The position numbers were made by a program, and so were the translations under genes. From positions 29,261,818-29,325,817 of the forward strand of contig NC_019875.2 in the NCBI RefSeq assembly GCF_002234675.1: 64,000 bases of DNA, in the 5' to 3' direction. The first letter of the stretch is position 1. Each line of letters starts with the position of its first letter. Below the pieces are notes generated by a model that did no database searches, was not told the DNA's origin, and saw only the letters and a list, made by a program, of their open reading frames with translations. Positions 23,540-35,084 of this stretch are shown here, in pieces. Origin of the DNA: Oryzias latipes. Taxonomy: Eukaryota > Chordata > Actinopteri > Beloniformes > Adrianichthyidae.

Positions 23540-24150
23540 TCACAGAAAAGCAAAGTTCCATGAGCAGAATTTGGGCCGCTGAGGCACCTGCTTTTGACTG
23601 CAGCCCAAAGCACATAGCCAACCTTTAAACCCTCCAGCAGGAGGAGGGCCCACGGGGGAGTGATCCCACGTCATCACTTTGAGCTGGATCCAAACAGGAC
23701 CTCTGGGAGGAGTCCCCGCCACCAGGCGATCACCTGCGAAACCCAGCTCCAAAGTGGTGCCCCGGTGACGCCGATCCGGGTGACAAAACTCAATCTTGTT
23801 GATTTCTACTCATAGAGGGGGGTCTAAACCGCTCTTTGTCTGGGTCATCACTAAGGAGCTGTCTGCCATAGGACACCCCACCATGAGAATGAACCCCTGG
23901 CAGCTCAGCTCCTGGGATAGCAGGAGCTCTTCAACCGTTCCACCACGTCAAGGGGGCAGTCAGGAGGCGGCTCAGGCATCGGGTCCCGATGCTTTCTGGA
24001 CACCCCCCCTGGGAAGGTGTTTCGGGCATGTCCCACTGTGTGGAGGTCCCGGGGAGGAAGCGGTCGGGGAGAGGGAATCTGGGCATCTTTGCTCCGACTG
24101 CTGCCCCCATGATCCATTTCCAAATGAGAGGATGGAGCGGCAAAAAGTGT
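23540..24150 (+). mobile_element. 3' end of an RTE-like LINE
   Basis: Phrases such as 'GTGGTGCCCCGGTGACGCCG', 'CGCTCTTTGTCTGGGTCATC', 'GGAAGGTGTTTCGGGCATGT' and 'GGTCCCGGGGAGGAAGCGG' mark the 3' region of a very common fish LINE family that I associate with the RTE group. G/C content is far above the flanks. No intact open frame. It lies about 0.4 kb downstream of the vim stop codon. Confidence 0.6.
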
Positions 24151-24261
24151 TCCTCTAAACCCAGACAATCTTATTTCCCTTTTAACTAATGGAAATTAAT
24201 ACAAATGAAAGGTTGTGTCCATAAAGTGTAATAAAACATCTCAGAGTTACAGTCTCCAGAG

Positions 24262-24267
24262 TTTATT
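24262..24267 (-). terminator. vim: Candidate vim polyadenylation signal
   Basis: AATAAA on the minus strand, 307 bases past the vim stop codon. This distance suits a vimentin-sized 3' UTR. It lies before the RTE-like LINE remnant begins. Confidence 0.5.
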
Positions 24268-24573
24268 GCTGCATTCAGGAAATAGTGAACTTCTTCTTCA
24301 TAGTGCATGCTCAATCAAAATACCACTTTGGTTACAAATAAATGTTTTTGCAGACCTCAGTGAGGATTTTTATAGTTTGTTCATCAATCCATCTAAACAA
24401 ACGTGACAAAGTGCTGTCAGCAGAGAAAAAAAGCAAAGCACAGTGTGGAAACTAACAAGCTTACTGGATCATCACATGTAAAAGGCACTTTCCACGCTCC
24501 TGGTGGTCGTTGGATTGATTGGGGAAACGTGGATCTTCTTATTGCTCGCATCAGCTGTTTGGAAAAGGCGTCA

Positions 24574-27500
24574 TCACTCCATGTCATCATGGTTCTGGGT
24601 CGACTCATTGATCACCTGAAAAGGGTGAACTAAATTATTAAAAATGAGAGATCAATCAAACCGATCAAAAGACTCTTAAAGGTGACTTTACCTGACCGTC
24701 CCTGGTCTCGATGGTCTTGATGAGAACTTTCTTGGTTGTTGTGGTTTCAAGTTGGGATCTGGAGTCAACTATTGCATCTGAGGAAGAACATTTGTCAAAG
24801 ATCATTAAAATAAAGTTGAATATTTTGGGTTGGAAATAGGCTTTTGAATAAATAAATCACCTCTAAGGTTTAGAGAAGACAAGTTTGGCAGAGGAGTGGA
24901 GATTCTGCAAAGACAAAAATTTACAAACAAGAAAAAAGGCTTTTTGTTAAAACATTTACAAAAAGAGAGCGCTAACAGCAGCTTATGCCACACACACAAA
25001 CACCGGGCATGTAAAGAAACACACCAAACAAGCATTCTTGAATGTGCTTTTATTTCATGGAATTTGATCTGGACTGTCGCTATCCAATAGTGCATTTACC
25101 TACAGTTGGAAGAGGCTTCTGGGCCACCGTAGAAATGTCTAAATCTGGTGAGTCTTTGCTCCAGACTTTTTCTTTGACAGCTCGATTCCGATATATCAGA
25201 CTTGGGGTCATTGAATTCTAGCCGGGCACAAACCGCAATTATCATTTTATCTTTCAAACGGTCGGCACGTTGGTGCCTTGAAAAGGACGCCATCCATACG
25301 TGACTACCAAATTCGAGTCTCTGATTGTTCAAACCTGTTTAACTTTTAATGTGCATTCAGCCTGAAACAGACTTAAAATCATGTGTAGCGATGCGTGGAC
25401 ATGAGAGCTTTGAACCCGAGAGCTCAAAACGCGCATATGCATGTCCATAGACCTTTCATTGGAAGTGGTGAAGGCCCATTTCCGACCCTGATGTGAACGT
25501 AGCATTACACAAACCAAATCGTGGATCCGTCACCTGCTCTCCTCTCCTTCCAGCAGCTTCCTGTAGGTGGCGATCTCAATATCTAGAGCCATCTTGACAT
25601 TTAGGAGGTCCTGGTACTCGCGGAGGTGACGGGCCATCTCATCCTTTATGTTATGCATGTCCTCCTCCAGGCGACCGATGGTGTCCTGGTATCCGTTAGA
25701 CTCCAGGGAGAAATTCTCCTCCATCTCCCTCAGCTGACGCTCCAAAGACTCATTCTGGGACGCAAACAGATAACAAGCAAATACAAAAAAGCTGATGGGT
25801 GCTGGTTTTCAAGCTGCATTGATTGACACACCCCAAGGCTGACGATGAAGGTATCGTTTTCCTTAACTGCTCACTCACAGTTCCTTTGAGGGCGTCCACC
25901 TCACAGGTGAGAGCCTGAACTTGGCGCCTGTAGTCGTTGGCCTCCTGCTTGGCCATCCTCAAAGCTTCGTTGTTCCTCGCCGCTGCTTCAGTGAGGTCAG
26001 CAAACTTGAAACGACAAACAGAGGACGGGCAGGGAGCTGAAGGTGCAGAAAGTCAACTCTACGGGGGTTTTTTTCCGCAATTCTTCTTTCCAAGGGAAGT
26101 TTTGAAATTATTAAGGGATGGGCACAGGACCAACGACTTGGCGGCCATTTAGTGGCAAAGTTGGGAAAGAAAACTTTTGCTGGAGCGATCTTCACACACG
26201 GTTAGGCCTAGAACCATAGTCAAAGTTTTGACCTCGTAAAGAGGCGGCCATCTTGAATTAAAAAGAAAATGTCCCCTTTGGCCACCAGCCACAAATTTAA
26301 ACTCCTTTTAGAGATGTCAATCTATCGCCTTCTTACTCCTCGAGTATCATTGGGATTTTGAACGGCGTTGGCGTGGCGAGTTCACAGAAGTGACATTCTC
26401 CTGTTGCTTGCACATTTTTTACCAGAATTCTGTATAAATGTGTAATCCAAGAATGCCGGGCTCAAATGATGTACCGTACCATGTGACCATATTAGGAATG
26501 TAGGCGTGGTTAACATAAAACCTCCGTTGCCAAGGAAATCCCAAAATTTACTTTTCTCTGATTCGTCTAAAAATTACATCGCCCTGTTCGTCACCTTCAG
26601 GCAAACAAGGAATTATATGGTTGCTATGGAGATAAAACCAACAGAAAAGTTAACATTTGGAAAAAAAGTGTTTTTTTTTCATCAATTTCTTTCACATTTA
26701 GCTTTGACCGGGGTGGCTGGGGAAGATTGGGGGATTGAGGCATGTAGATGCTCAGCCAGTAAGGCTAGGTCTAAAGGGGGCAACGAGGGCGGTAGATATT
26801 CTGATTCAGCATATTCAGCATTTTATATTTAACGATTTACTGAGCAGGAAATGATCAGTTGGTTTAAAAAAAATTTGTGAAGAAGGAGGCTTTTACTATA
26901 GTAGACAAAAACATGATGAAGTCTGAACTTGCAGTTTTTTTATTTATTCATATTTCTGTATTTACTCCATGTTATACTTTCAAATTTCACCCTGAGTTCT
27001 TACCTTCGATTTGTACCATTCCTCTGACTCTTGGATGTTCTTGGTGGCCAGGTTCTCATACTGCAGGCGAACGTCCCTCAGAGCTGCAGTCAGGTCGGGC
27101 TTTGCCACGTCCATGTCAACCTGGACGTGCTGTTGCTGCTGCTGCACCTGACTCTGAAACTCCAGCATTTCCTGCAGCAGACATGTTCACGTCAGTCTCC
27201 AAAAAACACTAATCAAACTCCTATTCCTGCACTTTTCCAGGCATCTTCAGACCACCTGGAAATTTGATAACACCAACAACATCTATGCGGCTTCTTTTTG
27301 TGCATCCCTATGAGATTTTCAAGTGCAAGCGCAGTGTTTCTGCAGCAACCCGACGCCGCCTGGCCTCACACCGAAGCTTACCTCATCATGCAGCTTCTTC
27401 AGGAAGTTGATTTCCTCCTGAAGCGACTCAATCTTCCGCTCCAGGTCCAGTCGAGCCAGGGCAGCACTGTCCACGTCCTGCGCCATGACACTCACTCTTA

Positions 27501-30500
27501 ATAAGGTGACTTGTGAAGGTGACATGAATTATGCATTCTGCTGACATATTCTGATGCACATGCTGTGAAGAGGACTCACAGCACCTATAAACAGTGTGTG
27601 TGTGTGGGTTGTGTTGTCACCCAAGGTCATAACATGAATCCAAAAACAGAAAAAGCAGCCGTGGGCAGGCCACACATGTCCTTGCAGGTGCTGCTAACAT
27701 CATGTATTTATTGACACCTTCTGTTGGTTGTTTTTAAGATATGACACAAAAATACAAATTATTTATTCCTTCTCAACTGCTTTACCCTGGAAAATGCGAG
27801 AAAAATTGTTTTCTGGGCTTTTTCAGGTAGTTTGACACAGGTAACAAAATGATATTAAAGTCTTGCACGATGTTGGGTGTTGGATGGCCCCCAGCGACCG
27901 CCCTAGTGGCCCCCTTTCTAACTGCCCTCGCGGGCTGAAGGCCGTGTCACACAGCCACTATACGTGGTCATACGTGATAGTTGCGCCGTGTGCACAATAA
28001 AAATATTATGCATCTGGAGATTGTGCGTGAAAAGTCTGTCAGACAAACGTGGAACGGTTGTAGAAGGTCACAAATTTGCAAATGCATCTTGCAGAAATCA
28101 CACACAATTGCGTGAGTCTTACGCGTATACTGTACTTTAAATATGCGTAAACTGCGTAATTTTATACCGACCAAAAATTTTGAGCAGCTCAAAACCTAAA
28201 ATCATGTAAAGGCCCGTTGGCTGAAACCCTCGACGGACATCTGCGCACATCCACGAATGACGAACGCAAGAAACACTAATGAATGACGTAAATCACGCAT
28301 GGATCAAAACAGACAGACATGTCATACGAGGGAAAATGTGCGATATGTAGGTAGTGGCTGTGTGACACGGCCTGCTTCCTCGCAACCAAAATTACCTTTG
28401 TACAAAGACACTAATTAAGCTAAAACTGCTAATATTTTGTTCAACATAATCAGCCGTTCAAAATCTGAAACTTACAACCGACATTTTTTTCCCAAGTAGG
28501 TTGCCAGTGTTGTTCGAAGAGCTTTGAGGTGATAGACTAAAACCACTATTAGCACTTTATTAAAGATCTTTTAATGGAAGAGTCCAGATGGCAGCCTAAA
28601 AAAAAACAGTGGCCAAATTTGACTCCTTGGGTTCTCCAGGGTTACTACGGCTGAAAATAGGTGTCTCATTATTTGTCCACATTCTGACCAGATGTGCACC
28701 TAATTTATGACAGGAAACCAGCAGATTTGTGTGAATGAATAGAAAGGAACCTGAGGTGGCCTTTGTGTGCCTGCATAGCTTTATTTTAGGAGGGACAAGG
28801 GAGCAATTCACTGGGACTTTTCTAAAATACCTTTTGTTCAGAGCATCCCAAACCACCAAGCATTCCTGTAGAGCTTCCTAATCTCTTTTTTTTATTATTA
28901 GCTGACTCCACTCTCAAACTAAAACTCTCCACGGTTCATTAGACTAGAAAATTAATTCCATTATTAAAAGTTTCCCTTTTTTTTTCTTTTAATCAGTTTC
29001 TTTTTCTCTTAACTCACATGCACTTGCAGTGGCACCGTGCAGCTTTGCAGCTTTGTCGGGGCGCTGGCAGGCTTGTAATTGACGTATCAGCAAATGAAGC
29101 AGCAGCACCCCCCTCCCACACTAATGCCACAAACAAAGTGGGCTATTCAGCAGGGTTTTCCCAGCAAGCCCCAGGCTGGGAGAGTGACTGTCTGCCTGAC
29201 TGAGCAGGAGCTGCGGCCGCCGCATTGTTGTCTCAGTGCCATCCATCCTGTCGCTCACACAAATTCCACATCAAGCCATTTATTTTCTTAAACAGTCGTC
29301 AGAAAATGTTCACTTATCTTGAAACATGAGGCCTTTTTTTTTTGCATTTACATGATTCACCATGACACCCTGTGACGGCGGGACAGTCCCACTGCCACAC
29401 CAAAACAAGTGAGAGTCTGATGATCCGGGAACGGGACAGCTCTGGTCACATGTCTGATCCCTCTGAGATCCACACTGTAGTCCTGCCCTTTCTCTGTGAC
29501 TAGTCAGACTCAAACAATCTGCTTTCACTGCAGGCCTGACTGAGCACAACACGCCAAAACTTGGCCTCTGCAGCCAGGGCCAGGTCAGCCTGTACTCTAC
29601 CGTTCCACTGGCTCAGCAGTAATCTGCTGGGGAGCACATCCGTCCCACGGCATATAAAAACCTGCTGTTAAATAGATGGAAATTAAGGTAACAGATTTAA
29701 CGTTTTAAAAGGTTTGGAAGTGGAAGAACACTGCAGAACTGGAGAAATTAAGATCAGCATCCCGGTTCTCACTAAGAGTTCTGCAGCAAAAACCTTTGAA
29801 AATAAGACATTTGTGTTTTGTTGGGGTGGAAAGGATTGAGTTGGATCCAGCAGTACCTGTCTAAAGCTTTGCATGGTTGCCTCAGCCTCCTCCCTCTGGG
29901 AAATTTCATCACGCAGCCTGCAAAAGTCAGAGAAAAGACACTTTTTCAAGACTTATTGGAATTGGGAACTTTCTCTTAAACTTTTTTCATGTGTTTCCGT
30001 TTCTATTTCTGCAAACTTTATTTCTATAATATCAGTGATGTGGGGATATTTTACACGACCAGCCACACAGGCCTACAGAAAAGCGGAACCACGAGGGCCA
30101 CGCCCCCTCCCCTACTTCTCTCTCAGCCTCTCGATGTCGTCCGCCAGGTTGTCCCGGTGCACCTCCACGCGCGCCTTCTCGTTGGTGAGCTGGTCCACCT
30201 GGCGCCGCAGCTCCCGCATCTCGTCCTCGTAGAGATCTCCGATGCGGGAGGTGCCTTTGCCCCGCAGCTGCTCCAGCTCCGCCAGCAGGATCTTGTTCTG
30301 CTGCTCCAAGAAGCGCACCTTCTCGATGTAGCTGGCGAAGCGGTCGTTGAGGGACTGCATCTGGGCCTTCTCGTTGGTCCGGTTCGTGAGGAACTCGCTG
30401 TTGACGGCGTCGTGCAGGGAGAAGTCCAGGCTCTCGGAGGCCAGCCGGGGCATGGCGGCGCTGCTCCGGAGCCTCTGCGTCTTCACTGCGTAAACTGGGG

Positions 30501-30639
30501 CAGAGGAGAGACCAAAGGAGACCCGGCTGGACCGAACCGGGCTGGAGAACTGGCGGCTGGAGTAGCTGCTTCTGGCCGAAGCTTGTTCACCCCCAAACAT
30601 CTTCTTGTAGGAAGAATGGGGGGCAGATCTGTAGGACAT
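24574..30639 (-). CDS. vim: Vimentin (type III intermediate filament protein)
   Basis: Vimentin builds the cytoplasmic intermediate filaments of mesenchymal and glial cells. Nine exons join in frame to 455 aa: 30116-30639, 29857-29917, 27382-27477, 27004-27171, 25879-26004, 25534-25754, 24861-24904, 24692-24777, 24574-24615. All have GT/AG borders, and sizes 61, 96, 126, 221, 44 and 86 equal those of the mammalian gene. Head about 1-88 with the SSYKKMFGG motif; rod about 89-399, starting at [20 protein letters not shown] and ending [11 protein letters not shown]; tail to the RDGQVINE…HDDME end. The rod Cys (C317, human C328) is kept. Exon 4 is 168 bp, not 162, from two extra Gln just before linker L12. 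The RDGQVINES tail separates it from desmin, peripherin and GFAP. Confidence 0.97.
26005..26870. repeat. vim intron 4 repeats: R3 and R4 copies
   Basis: 26085-26160 is R3 inverted (partner at 15840-15912). 26500-26830 is R4, which recurs inverted at 52330-52580; both contain 'CCTCCGTTGCCA.GGAAATCC' and 'AAAAATTACAT.G.CCTGTT'. Neither has coding capacity. The rest of the intron shows nothing else. Confidence 0.6.
27939..28373. mobile_element. MITE with 22 bp terminal inverted repeats
   Basis: A 435 bp element in vim intron 2. It starts AGGCCGTGTCACACAGCCAC and ends with the exact complement GTGGCTGTGTGACACGGCCT, with a further TA continuing the match. The interior is full of ACGTA/TACGT-like CpG motifs and has no open frame. 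No clear target duplication is visible. Superfamily unknown. Confidence 0.85.
28374..29856. other. vim intron 2 remainder, nothing identified
   Basis: AT-rich intron sequence with short T runs. No gene or repeat ends seen. Confidence 0.5.
30116..30639 (-). CDS. vim: vim exon 1: head, coil 1A and part of coil 1B
   Basis: Starts at the only good ATG (30639) and encodes residues 1-174 plus two bases of codon 175. The head has the SSYKKMFGG motif and many Ser/Arg. The donor is AGAA|GTAGGG, completed by G from exon 2 to give Lys175 in RLREK. The exon is GC-rich, so a 222-codon frame opens on the other strand (29989-30657); that one is a shadow. Confidence 0.95.
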
Positions 30640-30733
30640 CTTCAGCTCCGGGGGTGATGCTGCGCGCGTTTGGTGCGTCCTGAGCTGCGTCCGCGGACTG
30701 CGCCTGGATGGGCGGTTCCTGCATCTTCACCCG

Positions 30734-30739
30734 CTTATA
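30734..30739 (-). promoter_or_regulatory. vim: vim TATA-like box
   Basis: TATAAG on the minus strand, 95 bases before the vim ATG. This would give a 5' UTR of roughly 65-70 bases. It lies 11 bases downstream of an octamer motif. Confidence 0.6.
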
Positions 30740-30750
30740 GTCTCCTCCTT

Positions 30751-30758
30751 ATGCAAAT
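30751..30758. promoter_or_regulatory. vim: Octamer motif ATGCAAAT upstream of vim
   Basis: A perfect octamer (ATGCAAAT; ATTTGCAT on the vim strand), 11 bases upstream of the TATA-like box. POU-domain factors bind this sequence. Octamer next to TATA is a classic promoter layout, but the effect on vim is inferred. Confidence 0.5.
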
Positions 30759-30759
30759 G

Positions 30760-33019
30760 CGGCGGTGGGTTTTGAGTGACGCGTGGTGGGTCCAGTAAAG
30801 GATCTCCTCCTCTTCGGGCTCCATTTATAAACTCTGAATGGAGCTCGTTATCCAAGGAAGAGAAGAATTTGTGATCATCAGATTCTTTCACACTCAATTT
30901 TCTTTGATTCCTGAAGAAAAGCATAATCCACAAACCAAGTGACTATTTGGAATCAGATCTTCATCCATTTCATGCTTTAACTTAGTTAAATATTTGCTTT
31001 TTTTTAATTTGTTTTTTTCCTCCTTGGAGCCTTTGGTCATTTCAAATGTGTCATGAGACTCCCCCCTCCCACCCCACCCCAACCATACTAAAAGGGTTGA
31101 TCAGTGCATGAGGTGGTCTTGTGCAAATGTGTCACACGTTTTGGAAATATTTTCCAATGCGAGGACAATAAATACTCCATGTTTGCAGTGTTTCACTGTC
31201 AGTGATCTGGAGAGAAACTGGGAGACCGACTGCTCCAGGATTTGAAAATGCAGCTTTCCAGACAGACTGCCGCTTCAACCAGTTTCAAACATGACAAAAA
31301 TTAGTCATGATGCTCTAATCCTTTTTTTCCTTCCTCTTGTGCTCTCTTTTCTCACTAGATTTGCTGCTTTCTCGCTGCTGAATTGCACAGATTCTGCAGG
31401 AAAACATGCAGCAAAGCTGAGTCAGTGACACTTTAAACCTCCAAAGCGAGCCTCCTTTGGTGTTGCTGGGACCTTCGGGCGTTGGTTTATCATCAAACTT
31501 TAATTTATTGACAGGCAGGTAATGGTGTGAAAGCTGCAGTGTTACTGAGTTGTGTTCAGGGATACACTGAAAACATGAGTAACCTAAAAATTGGAAAAGA
31601 ACACTAAAGATCACTAGAAAGCAGTAAATGTATCTGTTCATGCAGCAAGTCATTTTAGTTTATGAGAAATCTTTTCATAAAATATCAACGTAAAGAAACA
31701 AGGAGTTCCACATTAAAAAAGGGAGAAATAAGCTCAAAAAGTTAACAGAATTACTTCAAACTGAAGGTTAAACAACCCAATAAAAAGGTTTTTTTACAAA
31801 GTTCTAAGCAAATTGTTGTATTTATTGAGTTTTAATGAACCTAATTGTACTTTTTCTTTTTTATTACAGTGACAAAACTCTAGTGTAATTAGTGGAAATG
31901 ACTCATTTTAGACGTTAGTCCATTTGAATAAATCCTCATCAAATCTCAAACTAGCATTTATTCTTTGAACATAAATCTAAATTTCTGTTTCCAAAATAAC
32001 GAGTGTCAGTCGAACATAGATTGAACTTTTGAGATTTTTTGAGTCTTAAATCAAGTTTTTCTTTTGTCAAGAATACGCAGCAAAAGGATTTGGATTCATT
32101 TTGGAGAATCATGTCCTAGCTCCTAATGGGACGAAACATTCTGGACTGTGCTGATTTTGAGAAAAGCTTGTAGCCTTTTCTGGCTTCGATAGCCAGAGCT
32201 TAGCTGATTTAAACAGATCCAAAGCACTTTGACCCTGCAGGACCCTCGACCCGACTGGGAAAACACTGGAGTCTGGCTCTAAACAAGCTGGTGAAATCCA
32301 AAGGAAAGCTCTCAGTGAGAGCGAGGGGCGTGCAGCGTGGAAATTCCTGTTCCTGAGCCCATTATGAGTCAGCTCTGTCAGAGTGGACAGACGCAGCGGC
32401 CCCAGGATTGTCCCACACAGAGCGGGGATTGTGTATTGCTGATCTATCAACTACAAGGACAGTATGCAGACAGCCGACGGTAACTTGTTGTTTGCAGCTG
32501 GTGACTCAGTGTGAGGCGAGAGCAGGGATCTCATTTTTGGCTAAATCTGGATTTTTGAAAATTATTTTAATTTTTCCGTTCTGGTTGTAATCTGGTGGAG
32601 CTTTTATGAAGCTTAACTGTTTGAGAACAAAGAGTTACAAGAATCTAAAAAGCAAAAGACAACATCAGTCAGACTCAGCGTGAAGTGCGACTGAGAGCAA
32701 AACAGTTTGTTTCTGGGTGTCTTCACTTGAAAACTGCCGACTGCAGAAAAAGAATCCTTTGTTTCTTCTCCCATGATGCTGAATCACCAACCCGTGCAGC
32801 CTGTAGCCATAGCAATCACTGCAAATGTTATGTTTATGACATAAAAACGATGAAGATGGCCTTGTAAAAAAACAAAAAACCCTGAATGTTTGCTGTTATT
32901 TGATCTATTGAAAAAGTGTTTGATCAAGTTATTTTGTAAATTCTTTTGTTTTATCCCACTGGGAATTAGATGCCTCTTAAATAACTGACATACCTCTAAT
33001 CGAGGTCTCCTAGACATCT
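30760..33019. other. vim upstream and intergenic sequence
   Basis: No gene. A C-rich stretch at 31061-31080 can form a G-quadruplex on the vim strand. Beyond that the sequence is AT-rich with no recognised repeat. Confidence 0.5.
31061..31080 (-). promoter_or_regulatory. vim: Predicted G-quadruplex upstream of vim
   Basis: On the minus strand the sequence is GGGGTGGGGTGGGAGGGGGG: four G tracts of three or more with single-base loops, the most stable class. It lies about 420 bases upstream of the vim start codon. A regulatory role is inferred. Confidence 0.6.
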
Positions 33020-33024
33020 CAAAC

Positions 33025-33420
33025 TGTTACGAGGGAGAAGGGAAGTACCCAGGCGCAGAGAGGAGAGGAGGCAGGAGGTTGCAGGGGAACGGGGGCTTTA
33101 ATAAACAAAACTAAAGATACCAAACCGAAACCACTGCATGCGGCAGGCTAGAGACTCGAAACATGAAAATACAGAAACGCTCAAAACCAGGGACCAGCAC
33201 AATTACAAACTATGGACCAGCACAGGAGGAAGGGAATGACAAGACTTAAATACAGACAAACGAGACACAGGTGGAAACACTCAGGAAGGATGGGGACCAA
33301 AGTAAAACTCAAAACTACAACAAACCAGGAAACACTACAAAATAAAACAGGAAGTAACTCAAAACATGCCAGAACAAAAAGGAAGCAAACCACAAGGGCA
33401 AAGAAACAGAAACCGTAACA
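33025..33420 (-). mobile_element. Solo LTR with CAAAC target duplication
   Basis: 396 bp with inverted ends TGTTACG and CGTAACA, flanked by CAAAC on both sides (33020-33024 and 33421-33425). On the minus strand a TATTTAAG motif precedes an ATTAAA polyadenylation signal, so it is transcribed leftwards. It contains no coding sequence. The TGTTACG start is common in fish Gypsy-type LTRs, but I cannot assign the family firmly. Confidence 0.9.
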
Positions 33421-34668
33421 CAAACAACTAAATTGGGGTATTCTTGGAGGTTTTTTTTAAAAAATGTATTACATTTACATCTTTAAAGCCCATTAAATTC
33501 CTTTTGGGGTCACCATTGCTGGAGTCAACCCAGCCACTGGTGGGAAGAGCGGAGGTCACCCTGAACAGGTTGCCAAGGGACAATTTACCCCAACACTGCT
33601 CAGACATTGCACAGCTCGAAGTGCTTTACAATAAATTAAAATAAAAACCCAACCCTCCCCAGCTCCCTTTACTCATGCTTCCCATGACCCCATACACAAC
33701 TTATAAATGTAATTTCAGAAAAAAGGTATAAATGTCAAGGATAATGCCATTCTCCAGTTTTTAGATACTATCAGATTGTCCTTTAGCGTTGCAGCTCTTT
33801 TTGTATTCCTCTTTCTGAAAACTGTCCTTTCTGACATTATTGAACGTTAGGATGGCCTCTAAAGGACACAAAACCTGAATTACTTCAAATTCTAAATTAT
33901 TCTTTATCTTATTTTATGAATGACTTATTATTTTTTAATTAATTTACTCCTCAGGAAAAAAATGGCAGCATCAATGCACTTTATCATGGGACTTCAACGG
34001 TACCCACTGTGGGAACAGCGTCCACTGGAGACGTGCGATAGGCTTCTATGAATGGATGACTATTGGATGCATATTTATAGCTGTAAATGTCTAAAAAGCT
34101 ATGATTCAGACATCAACTAGATGTGTCCGTTGGGTCTTTATTTGGTGCTTCTATGGATTCCACCGTTAAACCTGTCAGAGAGGGAATGCAGAGCAGACAA
34201 GTGAGGGTCTGACTGTGACAAAGAGAGGCTGTAAATCCCCGTCAGGCTTCCATCAGTGCATGACCTTCAAGCAAAAAGCAAACAGAACATAAACAAGATC
34301 ATTTGTTTCCACTTAATTGAATGCAAAATAGCTTTTGACAAATGTAGATTGCTGTCTTGTAATTAAGAAAAATCTATTTTTTGGTTAACTTGTTTAGCTT
34401 AAAGATAATCTTGTACTATCGTTTTTTTAAGACGTGTTTTTTATTGTTATTAAAGCATTTTGTTTTTTAAATCTCTGGACAGTCAAAGTTCGCCTACACT
34501 GCAGCAGAAGCCATAAGCTGCTTATTTATTTTTTATTTTTTAATTGTCACTGAGATACAAAGCAATAAAACTGGCAGCGAAAAAGTAAAAAATCTCTCAT
34601 GGATCGACCTTCAGAAACAACATTTCCAGCAGAGCCAGAAGATTTGCTTTGACGTCTCTGATTGCTTC

Positions 34669-34790
34669 TCTTGTCTTATCTTATCTTATCTTATTTTATC
34701 TTTTATTTTACCCCTGCGACAGACTGATGACCCCCGGCGACCCCGTGACCCCGACAGGGATACTCCGGGTTAAGAAATGGGTTTATTTTA
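34669..34790. repeat. CTTAT microsatellite plus fish repeat remnant
   Basis: Tandem CTTAT units followed by a short piece with 'GCGACAGACTGATGACC' and 'CCCCGTGACCCCGACAGGGA', a phrase of a very abundant fish repeat. Confidence 0.6.
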
Positions 34791-35058
34791 CCTGGCCAAG
34801 GAGTTGCACACGACAGCAAGATTAGAAAATATCTTTATTAACCCCCCAGGACAGGGCAGTAAAAAGAGCTAAAATGGAAAAGGATTTAGAAATATAACTT
34901 TAAACAACATTTACAGTTTTCAAATACACAATTTAACACATATGTTTTTCTCAAATCAACAAACAGACTATCTCCACATTCCCTGCTTTTTACTGGCAAC
35001 ACACACCTGATCCAGGTAATCAGCAGCAGAAGTCTGGTCCCTGGAGGTGGCAGTTTGA

Positions 35059-35084
35059 CCCCCCCCCCCCCCCCCCCCCCCCCC
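35059..35084. repeat. Poly-C run (26 C)
   Basis: Uninterrupted run of 26 cytosines. Confidence 0.95.

Noticed and set aside
29989-30657. 222-codon plus-strand frame
   Set aside because: Exact antisense of vim exon 1; shadow of a GC-rich coding exon.
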